Source of the DNA: Pseudomonadota bacterium
GTDB taxonomy: Bacteria > Myxococcota > Myxococcia > Myxococcales > Myxococcaceae
Direction: 5' to 3'
DNA: 10,273 bases
Assembly (NCBI GenBank): GCA_023424585.1
Contig: JAFADT010000011.1
Coordinates: 1-10,273, forward strand
Shown here: one piece after another, positions 1-7,012 of the stretch
How the letters are laid out: every line of letters begins with the position of its first letter
Position numbering within the stretch: position 1 is the stretch's first letter
Notes under the pieces: model-generated
Told to the model about the DNA's origin: nothing
The model's database searches: none
What the model saw: the letters and a program-made list of their open reading frames with translations, nothing else
Made by a program: the position numbers and the translations under genes

Positions 1-390
1 CGCCGGAGCCGCCGACGCGGGAGCCTCGAAGGTGGAGGCCGAAGAAGCGGGCGCCGCCTGCTGCGCCGGGGCCGCGCCGCCCACCGCGGAGGCGGCACCC
101 TCGGCGCCCTGGCCCAGGCCCGCGGGCGACTGCGCCTGGAGGACCTGCGCCAGCTGCGTGAGCTGGCTCACGAGCTGCGACAGCTGCTTCTCGAAGTCCC
201 CGGAGGCGCCGCCCAGCCTGCTCGGGCCCGCCTCGAAGGAGTCGGTCATGAGCATCCGGCGCAGGTCGCTCCGGGGCGGCTGTGCCTGGGAACCCACCAC
301 ACCCTGAGCCGGAGCGTTGGCCGGCTTGAGCTGGGAGATGCTCGAGGAAGGCTGGAAGGAAGACGCGCGGTTCAGGGAGGAGATGGACAT
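1..390 (-). CDS. Partial gene: N-terminus of an unidentified protein with a low-complexity head
   Basis: I do not recognise the product. Reading leftward from an ATG at 390-388, the frame stays open for 130 codons to the window edge. It begins MSISSLNRASSFQ and is rich in Ser, Ala, Gln and Pro, with no signal peptide or membrane segment. Residues about 66-86 (DFEKQLSQLVSQLTQLAQVL) have regular leucine spacing and could form an amphipathic or coiled-coil helix. Residues 90-130 are a Gly/Ala/Pro/Gln-rich linker. From general knowledge, myxobacterial proteins with this kind of disordered head, including a DSFE-like motif (50-53 here), often carry a secreted enzymatic or cell-envelope domain further on; that domain lies outside the window, so function is open. 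Codons end in G/C throughout, supporting real coding. No Shine-Dalgarno is visible before the ATG, and the candidate promoter sits unusually close to it. Confidence 0.72.
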   Translation of the reverse strand, partial: MSISSLNRASSFQPSSSISQLKPANAPAQGVVGSQAQPPRSDLRRMLMTDSFEAGPSRLGGASGDFEKQLSQLVSQLTQLAQVLQAQSPAGLGQGAEGAASAVGGAAPAQQAAPASSASTFEAPASAAPA

Positions 391-403
391 GCCGGGACCC
401 AAG

Positions 404-419
404 AGCACGGCGCGTGCCA
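404..419 (-). promoter_or_regulatory. Candidate sigma-54 (-24/-12) promoter of the leftward gene
   Basis: Read on the minus strand, 419 to 404 is TGGCACGCGCCGTGCT. The sigma-54 consensus is TGGCACG-N4-TTGCW. The site matches every consensus base except the first T of TTGC, and GG and GC are separated by exactly ten bases. The predicted transcription start, about 12 bases past the GC, is near 393, only about 3 bases before the ATG at 390, which is odd and would make the mRNA nearly leaderless. The same bases include a small dyad (GCACG-N3-CGTGC), so a chance match in GC-rich DNA is possible. Confidence 0.42.
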
Positions 420-437
420 GCCCCCCAGCCCCGCCGC

Positions 438-716
438 TCACGCCCCCAGGCGCCGTGAATTCAGCCACTTGGGCCGCCCATGCCCGTGCCCCCGCCCCTC
501 CCCACGGCGGCCCGGCGCGATGACGCCAATCACCAGCTGATGACCCGAGTCACCAGGCCCGAGGGGGCGCGCCCGGAGGCCGCCCTCCCAGGGGAGCACG
601 CGGTCCCGGTCCCCCTCGCCATTGCCAGGGACCTTCACCGCGTCGCGGACCTGGGGCCCGGTGAGGGGCTCGAGCGGCGGGGCGCTGGCGGGAGACACGG
701 ACGGCTGCTTCTCCAT
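438..716 (-). CDS. Doubtful 92-codon open frame
   Basis: An ATG at 716-714 opens a 92-residue frame beginning MEKQPSVSPASAPPLEPLTG and ending 47 bp before the leftward gene at 390. The first roughly 40 codons have myxobacterial-like codon use and read plausibly as protein. The second half is Gly/Arg/His-rich with weaker codon bias and contains the tandem dyads at 518-555. No domain, signal peptide or good ribosome binding site is seen. It may be a small unknown protein, the start of a gene whose remainder was lost, or non-coding. I favour non-coding or a remnant, because the better-supported features here are regulatory. Confidence 0.22.
   Translation of the reverse strand: MEKQPSVSPASAPPLEPLTGPQVRDAVKVPGNGEGDRDRVLPWEGGLRARPLGPGDSGHQLVIGVIAPGRRGEGRGHGHGRPKWLNSRRLGA
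518..555. promoter_or_regulatory. Two tandem dyad-symmetric sites, 20 bp apart (candidate activator sites)
   Basis: Positions 518-535 read cGATGA-N6-TCACCA and 538-555 read TGATGA-N6-TCACCA. Each is an imperfect palindrome (TGRTGA-N6-TCAYCA). The 18-base units 519-536 and 539-556 match at 15 of 18 positions and repeat with a 20 bp period, so they lie on the same face of the helix. They are about 130-155 bp upstream of the predicted sigma-54 start of the leftward gene, a usual distance for an NtrC-type enhancer-binding protein. The repeats are seen directly; protein binding is inferred. Confidence 0.45.
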
Positions 717-740
717 GGCTCGCGCTCAATTCCATGTTCC

Positions 741-926
741 TCCACGGCGAAGTACTGGGTGTCCGGCCTGCCCTGCCTCGCAGTGGAGCGGTGCCTCCAG
801 CGCTCGCGCGGAGACGGGTATATGAAGAAGGACCCCATCGCCCACCTGTTCGCGGACACCCGCGTCCTGCGAATCTTCGCCGGCGCGAACGAGGTCCTGA
901 AGGAGCTCGTCGCCCGGTCTCTGTAG
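741..926 (+). pseudogene. Acyl-CoA dehydrogenase remnant (C-terminal 61 codons only)
   Basis: The frame from 741 to the TAG at 924-926 reads STAKYW...CLQRSRGDGYM..., then DPIAHLFADTRVLRIFAGANEV and ends KELVARSL. This matches the C-terminal helices of acyl-CoA dehydrogenases, whose usual pattern is SMAKYW...QLHGGYGYM...YP(V/I)AR.F.DARV.RI.(G/A)GTNEIMKE.IARSL. Intact enzymes are about 380-600 residues; here homology stops abruptly at 741, with unrelated sequence before it, so the FAD/acyl-CoA binding core is missing. The normally conserved LHGGYG has become RSRGDG and GTNEI has become GANEV, consistent with decay. Codon use is still myxobacterial. It sits 28 bp upstream of the thiolase gene, in the position expected for the first gene of a beta-oxidation operon. 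It is unlikely to make an enzyme; a longer in-frame ORF from 480 adds only unrelated residues. Confidence 0.78.
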
Positions 927-941
927 CCCCTCCCTTCTCAC

Positions 942-948
942 AAGGAGG
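942..948 (+). promoter_or_regulatory. Strong Shine-Dalgarno for the thiolase gene
   Basis: AAGGAGG lies six bases before the GTG at 955-957. This fixes GTG as the start and indicates efficient initiation. It is the strongest ribosome binding site in the window. Confidence 0.88.
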
Positions 949-954
949 CTCCCC

Positions 955-2166
<1,212 letters not shown>

Positions 2167-2203
2167 ACCCTCCCCTCCTCCCAAACACTCTCGAGCGAAC
2201 CCC

Positions 2204-4381
2204 ATGAGCGAACAGAACACCCTGCGCTGGGAACAGGACGCGGACGGCATCGTCGTCTTGACGATGGACGACCCCAACCAGTCCGCCAACACCATGAACG
2301 CCGCCTACGTGAAGTCCATGCGCGCGGCGGTGGACCGGCTGGTGAAGGAGAAGGCCAGCATCACCGGCGTGGTCATCACCTCCGCGAAGAAGACCTTCTT
2401 CGCGGGCGGCGACCTGAACGACCTGCGCCGCGTGAAGAAGGACGAGGCGAGGCAGGTCTTCGACCTGGCCCAGGAGATCAAGGCGCAGCTGCGCACGCTG
2501 GAGACGTTCGGCAAGCCCGTGGTCGCGGCCATCAACGGCGCGGCGCTGGGCGGCGGGCTGGAGATCGCCCTCGCGTGTCACCGCCGCATCCTGGCGGACG
2601 TGAAGGGCGCGCAGGTGGGCCTGCCCGAGGTGACGCTGGGCCTGCTGCCCGGCGGCGGCGGCGTGGTGCGCACGGTGCGCATGCTGGGCATCACGGACGC
2701 GCTGATGAAGGTGCTGCTCCAGGGCCAGCGCTACCGCCCGCAGGAGGCGAAGGAGCTGGGGCTGGTGCATGAGGTGGTGCCTTCCGTGGACGCGCTCCTG
2801 CCCGCGGCCAAGGCGTGGGTGAAGGCCAACCCGAACGCGCAGCAGCCGTGGGACCAGAAGGGCTACAAGATCCCCGGCGGCACGCCGTCCAATCCGTCGT
2901 TCGCGGCGAACCTGCCCGCCTTCCCCGCCAACCTGCGCAAGCAGCTCAAGGGCGCGAACATGCCCGCGCCGCGCGCCATCATGGCGGTGGCGGTGGAGGG
3001 CACGCAGGTGGACGTGGACACGGCGTTCACCATCGAGTCGCGCTACTTCACCGAGCTGGTCGTCGGGCAGGTCGCGAAGAACATGATGCAGGCGTTCTTC
3101 TTCGACATGCAGCACATCAACTCCGGCGGCGGCCGCCCCAAGGGCTTCCCGCAGCACACCGCGAAGAAGGTGGGCGTGCTGGGCGCGGGCATGATGGGCG
3201 CGGGCATCGCCTACGTGTGCGCCAAGGCCGGCATCGACGTGGTGCTCAAGGACGTGAGCCTCGCGGCGGCGGAGAAGGGCAAGGGCTACTCCGTCAAGCT
3301 GGTGGAGAAGGCCGTCGCCAAGGGCTCCGTCACGAAGGAGAAGGGCGACGCGCTGCTTTCGCGCATCACCCCGGCGGAGGACCCGGCCGCGCTCGCGGGC
3401 TGCGACCTGGTCATCGAGGCCGTGTTCGAGGACGTGAAGCTCAAGCACAAGGTGTTCCAGGAGATCCAGGGCGTGGTGGCCCCGGACGCGGTGCTCGCGT
3501 CCAACACCTCCACCCTGCCCATCACCCTGCTCGCGGAGGGCGTGCAGCGGCCGCCGGACTTCGTCGGCATGCACTTCTTCTCCCCCGTGGACAAGATGCC
3601 GCTCCTGGAGCTCATCGCCGGCAAGCAGACGAGTGACGCGACGCTGGCGAAGGCCATCGACATCGCGGTGCAGATTGGCAAGACGCCCATCGTCGTCAAC
3701 GACAGCCGGGGCTTCTTCACCAGCCGCGTGATTGGCACCTTCCTCAACGAGGCCATCGCCATGGTGGGCGAGGGCATCGCGCCCGCGTCCATCGAGCAGG
3801 CGGGGCTCCAGGCGGGCTACCCCGCCGCCCCGCTCCAGCTGGTGGACGAGTTGACGCTGACGCTGCCCCGGAAGATCCGCCAGGAGACGAAGGCGGCCGT
3901 GGAGGCCGCGGGCCAGCCGTGGACGGAGCACGGCAGCTACGCGGTGGTGGACGCGCTCATCGACCAGCACGGTCGCAAGGGCCGCTCCACGGGCGGCGGG
4001 TTCTACGACTACGTGGACGGCAAGCGCACGAACCTGTGGCCTGGGCTCGCGCAGCACTACACCAGGCCCGGGTACACCATCCCGTTCGAGGACATGAAGG
4101 AGCGCATGCTCTTCGCGGAGGCCATCGACACGGTGCGCTGCTTCGACGAGGGCGTGCTGCGCTCGACCGCGGACGCGAACGTGGGCTCCATCCTGGGCAT
4201 CGGCTTCCCGCCGTGGACGGGCGGCGTCGTGCAGTACATCAACGGCTACGAGGGCCCCACCGGGACGGGCCCGCGAGCCTTCGTCGTCCGCGCGCGCCAG
4301 CTGGCGGAGCGCTACGGGAAGCACTTCCTGCCTCCGGCGTCGCTCGTCGCCAAGGCGGAGCGGGGAGAGCTGCTCGAGTAG
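2204..4381 (+). CDS. fadB: Fused enoyl-CoA hydratase / 3-hydroxyacyl-CoA dehydrogenase (beta-oxidation alpha subunit)
   Basis: A bifunctional cytoplasmic protein of 725 residues. It hydrates trans-2-enoyl-CoA and then oxidises the L-3-hydroxyacyl-CoA with NAD+. Residues about 8-200 are a crotonase fold: FFAGGDL at 65-71 in the oxyanion region, Glu120 in ALGGGLE and Glu142 in GLPEVTLGLLPGGGG match the two catalytic glutamates of E. coli FadB. Residues about 320-500 are the NAD-binding dehydrogenase domain, with Rossmann motif GAGMMGAGIA at 327-336, SNTSTLPI at 433-440 and catalytic His457 in GMHFFSPVDK paired with Glu469. C-terminal dehydrogenase repeats follow from about residue 495 (FFTSRVIGTFLNEAI). 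The ATG at 2204 is preferred over an in-frame ATG at 2060, because the latter overlaps the thiolase and adds 48 unrelated residues. The Shine-Dalgarno is weak (GAG near 2193), so coupling to fadA translation is possible. It resembles the mycobacterial trifunctional alpha subunit. Confidence 0.97.
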   Translation: MSEQNTLRWEQDADGIVVLTMDDPNQSANTMNAAYVKSMRAAVDRLVKEKASITGVVITSAKKTFFAGGDLNDLRRVKKDEARQVFDLAQEIKAQLRTLETFGKPVVAAINGAALGGGLEIALACHRRILADVKGAQVGLPEVTLGLLPGGGGVVRTVRMLGITDALMKVLLQGQRYRPQEAKELGLVHEVVPSVDALLPAAKAWVKANPNAQQPWDQKGYKIPGGTPSNPSFAANLPAFPANLRKQLKGANMPAPRAIMAVAVEGTQVDVDTAFTIESRYFTELVVGQVAKNMMQAFFFDMQHINSGGGRPKGFPQHTAKKVGVLGAGMMGAGIAYVCAKAGIDVVLKDVSLAAAEKGKGYSVKLVEKAVAKGSVTKEKGDALLSRITPAEDPAALAGCDLVIEAVFEDVKLKHKVFQEIQGVVAPDAVLASNTSTLPITLLAEGVQRPPDFVGMHFFSPVDKMPLLELIAGKQTSDATLAKAIDIAVQIGKTPIVVNDSRGFFTSRVIGTFLNEAIAMVGEGIAPASIEQAGLQAGYPAAPLQLVDELTLTLPRKIRQETKAAVEAAGQPWTEHGSYAVVDALIDQHGRKGRSTGGGFYDYVDGKRTNLWPGLAQHYTRPGYTIPFEDMKERMLFAEAIDTVRCFDEGVLRSTADANVGSILGIGFPPWTGGVVQYINGYEGPTGTGPRAFVVRARQLAERYGKHFLPPASLVAKAERGELLE

Positions 4382-4393
4382 CCCCACGGCGCA

Positions 4394-4412
4394 CATGGGG
4401 AGCCGCCCCATG
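4394..4412 (+). terminator. Hairpin just after the beta-oxidation operon
   Basis: CATGGGG-AGCCG-CCCCATG is a perfect 7 bp stem with a 5-base loop, starting 12 bases after the fadB stop. No T-run follows, as is common in very GC-rich genomes. It may end the operon transcript or protect its 3' end. Confidence 0.5.
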
Positions 4413-4418
4413 AGGCTC

Positions 4419-4493
4419 CAGCGGGAGCATGACGTGAAGAGACAGGTCGCAGGACAACGCGCCTGTTTCGGACTCCGCGTCACGCTCCCGCTG
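4419..4493. repeat. Long inverted repeat (15-base arms, 45-base loop)
   Basis: Arm 4419-4433 (CAGCGGGAGCATGAC) pairs with 4479-4493 (GTCACGCTCCCGCTG) at 14 of 15 positions; the exception is a G:U pair or a mismatch depending on the strand. The loop contains a smaller nested stem (ACAGG at 4442-4446 with CCTGT at 4462-4466). It could be a structured 3' UTR, a small RNA, or the remnant of a short palindromic element. No coding function is seen. Confidence 0.5.
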
Positions 4494-4537
4494 CGATGCC
4501 AGCAAGAGCAGCCGCGAGCGCTCGAAGCGGCGGCACG

Positions 4538-4560
4538 CCAGGATGAAGAGGCCATCCTGG
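4538..4560. repeat. Perfect 8 bp hairpin
   Basis: CCAGGATG-AAGAGGC-CATCCTGG is a perfect 8 bp stem with a 7-base loop. It is one of four hairpins spread over 217 bp after fadB. Its role is unknown; it could add to bidirectional termination. Confidence 0.55.
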
Positions 4561-4587
4561 TCGCCCGCGTGGCGACCTCACGATGAG

Positions 4588-4610
4588 CCCGGAGGAGGCC
4601 TCCCTCCGGG
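4588..4610. terminator. Strong hairpin, candidate bidirectional terminator
   Basis: CCCGGAGG at 4588-4595 pairs with CCTCCGGG at 4603-4610. The inner bases AGGCCT are themselves palindromic, so the stem can extend with one bulge. It lies between rightward fadB (stop 4381) and the leftward coding remnant ending at 4658, where a convergent terminator is expected. There is no T-tract on either side. Confidence 0.5.
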
Positions 4611-4657
4611 TGGGTGGCTTCCACATCACCCTGAATCCGGGGGCGCTCCGCCTCGAA

Positions 4658-4847
4658 TCAGAGCACGTTGGCCTTCGCCTGGGTCTTGGCGAAGACCTCG
4701 CGCAGGCGGGTGGCGACCTTGGGCATCACGTCCTCGAAGGCGAACTCGGCGGACTGCCGCAGCGACTCCTGCCCCCCGGCCGTCCCCCCCCAGCCACGCG
4801 GTGGCGGCCTTGCTCTGCCGGGACTCGCCCTCGAACAGGTCGCGCAT
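4658..4847 (-). pseudogene. Minus-strand coding remnant broken at an 8-base G run
   Basis: From an ATG at 4847-4845 the frame reads MRDLFEGESRQSKAATAWLG, then reaches eight consecutive Gs (4791-4784 on the minus strand). Past the run, a different frame reads on naturally (QESLRQSAEFAFEDVMPKVA, then TRLREVFAK... to a TGA at 4660-4658). Removing one G joins the two halves into a 62-residue product ending KANVL. Both halves have strong G/C third positions and helical, charged composition, which neither out-of-frame reading has. GGAGG directly abuts the ATG, so the true start may be further upstream, in a frame that continues to about 4895. I do not recognise the family. The shift could be gene decay, a sequencing error in the homopolymer, or slippage-based switching. 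Confidence 0.5.
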
Positions 4848-4867
4848 CCTCCGGGCCCCCCAATCCC

Positions 4868-4894
4868 TGTCAGGAAAGACCCGGCGGCCTGACA
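4868..4894. promoter_or_regulatory. Inverted repeat TGTCAGG-N13-CCTGACA (candidate operator)
   Basis: Perfect 7-base arms at 4868-4874 and 4888-4894, with half-sites 20 bp centre to centre, fit binding of a dimeric regulator. The site is 203 bp upstream of the DUF4091 gene and 21 bp upstream of the ATG of the leftward remnant. I see no convincing -10 element beside it. It could instead form an RNA hairpin. Confidence 0.35.
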
Positions 4895-5097
4895 AAATGC
4901 GTCTGGTCGCGGCTCCAGGCGGAGGCGCACGTCCGCAGGGCGCGACTCCAGCGCCTCGTCAGGCCAGCCATGGAAGCAAGCCGCTGGCGGCCCGAGCTGC
5001 CCGCCTCCGCCATCCGAGCCTGGGAGCGTTGGGGCCCCTGGAGGACGGGACAGCCGGGAGGCTGGAGACCCTCGGTCCCCATGCACACCCATTGGGA

Positions 5098-6984
5098 ATG
5101 CTGGCCTTTCGACCGTGGGGCTTCGCGTGGCTGTCGTTGTCCATCACCTCGCCGGTGCTGGCGGCCGAGCCCACGGCGTGGGGCGAAGGGATGATGGTGA
5201 AGGTCCATCCCGACGGCACCTCCGCCGGCACGACCACCGAGGTGCGGCTCACCGCCGCGCGCAACGAGTTCGTCTCCTTCCAGGTGGCCCTGCACGGCGG
5301 CGACACGGGGCTGAAGGCCGTGCACGCCCGCCTGCCCGCGCTGGAGGGGCCGGCGACCCTCACGGGACCGGACGTGACGCTGTATCGGCAGACGTACCTC
5401 GTCACGCGACGGGCCACCGTGCCCGGGCAGCCGGTGGGGCGCTGGCCGGACGGGCTGGTGCCGGACACGGACGAGGTCGCCCACGAGCCGCGCAACGCCT
5501 TCCCCTTCGACGTGCCCGCGCGCGAGGCCCGGGCCCTCTGGGTGGACGTGCACGTCCCCGAGGACGCGCCCCCCGGCGAGTACGCGGGCACCGTGACGGT
5601 GGAGGCCGAGGGCGGCTTCCAGCGGCAGGTGACGGCGCGGCTGACGGTGGTGGACGCGCGGATGCCGAGCACGGCCTCGCTGTCCTCGGCGTTCCCGCTG
5701 TCGCCGTCGCAGGTGTGCCTCGCGCACCTGGGCCGGCTGGCCTGCACGTCCGCGGAGCTACAGCCGTTGCTCGTGCGCTACCAGCAGCTCGCGCTGGAGC
5801 ACCGCCTCACGCTGCCCAGGCTCCTGCCGCGCGGGTCCTGGCCGCCGGTATGGAGCGAGTTCGACGCGACGTGGGGCCCCAGCATGGATGGCACCGCGCC
5901 CACGCGGCTGACGGGCGCGCGGATGACGAGCCTGGAATACGAAGGCCCCTTCACCCCCGGGGACCTGGCGGACTTCACCGGCCACATGCGGGAGCGCGGC
6001 TGGCTGGACCGGGCCCATGCGCGGATTGGCGACGAGCCCCCCTTCGGGACGCCCTTCGAGCAGATCCGCGACACGGGGACATTGGTGCGGCAGGCCGCGC
6101 CCGGCCTCCGCACGATGGTGACGACGAACTCCTTCCAGCTGAAGTACTACGCCATGGAGCCCCTGGTGGACATCGTGGTGCCGCTGGTGAACCACCTGGA
6201 CGGCACGGAGGCGCCCTTCGTGGGCGACCAGCGCGCGACGTACGCGGACTTCCTCTCGCGTCCTGGAGCGGAGCTGTGGACGTATCAGAGCTGCATGAGC
6301 CACGGCTGCGGGCCCGGGATCCTCGTGCCGGAGAACCGGCCGGGCGCGGGCTGGCCGTCGTACATGGTGGACCGCCCCTCGGCGAAGGCCCGCGCGATGG
6401 AGTGGCTGACCTTCCTCTTCGGCGGCACCGGCGAGCTGTACTACGAGACGGCGATGATGCTCCCCACGGCGTGGTCGGACCAGTTCCACTTCAACGGCAA
6501 CGGGGACGGGACGCTGTTCTACCCGGGCACGCCGCAGGTCATCGGCGGGCAGACGCACGTGCCGGTGGCGTCGATGCGGCTCAAGCTCATCCGCCAGGGC
6601 ATGCAGGACTACGAGTGGCTCAAGGCGGTGAGCGACGCCGGAGACCCGGCCTTCGCGCGGCAGGTGGCGCGGGAGCTGATCCCCAACGCGTGGCAGGTGC
6701 CGGACGACGGCGCCGCGTTCGATGCGGCGCGGCTGCGCCTCGTCCAGCGCTACCAGGAGCTGCTCCAAGGCAACCCGTCCGCGCCGCGCATGGGCGGAGA
6801 GCCGGTCCCCATGCCCTTGGAGCCACAGGTTCCAGGCGGCCCGGGGGACTCGGGCGGGCAAGGCGACGCGGGCGGCTGCGGCGCGGCCCCAGGCGTCTCC
6901 ATGGCGGGAGTCCTGCTGTGGGCGGCCTGGGCGCTGGGCAGGCCACGGGGGCGGCGTTCCGCTCCGCGCGGACTGGACAGCTGA
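5098..6984 (+). CDS. Secreted, surface-anchored DUF4091 / GH123-like protein with MYXO-CTERM tail
   Basis: A probable exported glycoside-hydrolase-like protein of 628 residues. Residues 1-22 are a signal peptide (FRPWGFAWLSLSITSPVLA, cleavage near 22/23). Residues about 24-185 form a beta-rich N-terminal domain typical of this family (RLTAARNEFVSFQVAL; PPGEYAGTVTV near 158-168). A DEP motif at 312-314 (RIGDEPPFG) matches the Asp-Glu pair that is catalytic in GH123 beta-N-acetylgalactosaminidases. The DUF4091 part follows: GGTGELYYET, then NGNGDGTLFYPG near 465-476 and the RLKLIRQGMQDYEWLK region near 494-510. A Pro/Gly linker leads to Cys594 (GGCGAAPG), a hydrophobic helix about 600-613 and the basic RPRGRR cluster: the MYXO-CTERM sorting signal, processed by a myxosortase for surface display. 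The ATG at 5098 is chosen for the signal peptide; its ribosome binding site is poor. Substrate is unknown, and GH activity is inferred. Confidence 0.88.
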   Translation: MLAFRPWGFAWLSLSITSPVLAAEPTAWGEGMMVKVHPDGTSAGTTTEVRLTAARNEFVSFQVALHGGDTGLKAVHARLPALEGPATLTGPDVTLYRQTYLVTRRATVPGQPVGRWPDGLVPDTDEVAHEPRNAFPFDVPAREARALWVDVHVPEDAPPGEYAGTVTVEAEGGFQRQVTARLTVVDARMPSTASLSSAFPLSPSQVCLAHLGRLACTSAELQPLLVRYQQLALEHRLTLPRLLPRGSWPPVWSEFDATWGPSMDGTAPTRLTGARMTSLEYEGPFTPGDLADFTGHMRERGWLDRAHARIGDEPPFGTPFEQIRDTGTLVRQAAPGLRTMVTTNSFQLKYYAMEPLVDIVVPLVNHLDGTEAPFVGDQRATYADFLSRPGAELWTYQSCMSHGCGPGILVPENRPGAGWPSYMVDRPSAKARAMEWLTFLFGGTGELYYETAMMLPTAWSDQFHFNGNGDGTLFYPGTPQVIGGQTHVPVASMRLKLIRQGMQDYEWLKAVSDAGDPAFARQVARELIPNAWQVPDDGAAFDAARLRLVQRYQELLQGNPSAPRMGGEPVPMPLEPQVPGGPGDSGGQGDAGGCGAAPGVSMAGVLLWAAWALGRPRGRRSAPRGLDS

Positions 6985-7000
6985 AGCCCCGCCTTCGGTC

Positions 7001-7006
7001 TAGACT
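7001..7006 (+). promoter_or_regulatory. Candidate -10 element (TAGACT) giving a leaderless mRNA
   Basis: TAGACT fits the TANNNT -10 pattern and ends seven bases before the ATG at 7013, which would place the transcription start on the A of the start codon. The upstream sequence has only a weak Shine-Dalgarno (AGG). No clear -35 is seen at the right spacing (TGGACA at 6974-6979 is too far). Confidence 0.33.
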
Positions 7007-7012
7007 CCAGGC

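Larger units (their letters stand above)
391..740. other. Gene-poor regulatory region between the leftward gene and the beta-oxidation locus
   Basis: This 350 bp stretch has no convincing gene. It holds the candidate sigma-54 promoter, the tandem dyads and the doubtful minus-strand frame. A promoter for the rightward beta-oxidation operon would be expected here or within the adjacent remnant, since only 28 bp separate the remnant's stop from the thiolase start, but I could not identify one. Confidence 0.5.
4382..5097. other. Region without an intact gene, between fadB and the DUF4091 gene
   Basis: This 716 bp holds the four hairpins (4394-4610), the frameshifted leftward remnant (4658-4847) and the inverted repeat at 4868-4894. 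On the minus strand about 4890-5000 a short stretch (PDEALESRPADVRLRLEPRP) also looks weakly coding, in a different frame from the remnant, perhaps a further broken piece of the same gene. From 5000 to 5097 I see no gene, clear promoter or ribosome binding site for the downstream gene. Confidence 0.5.

Noticed and set aside
480..740. In-frame extension upstream of the acyl-CoA dehydrogenase fragment
   Set aside because: The residues show no dehydrogenase similarity and have a random-looking, Arg/Pro/Gly-rich composition. Homology begins at 741.
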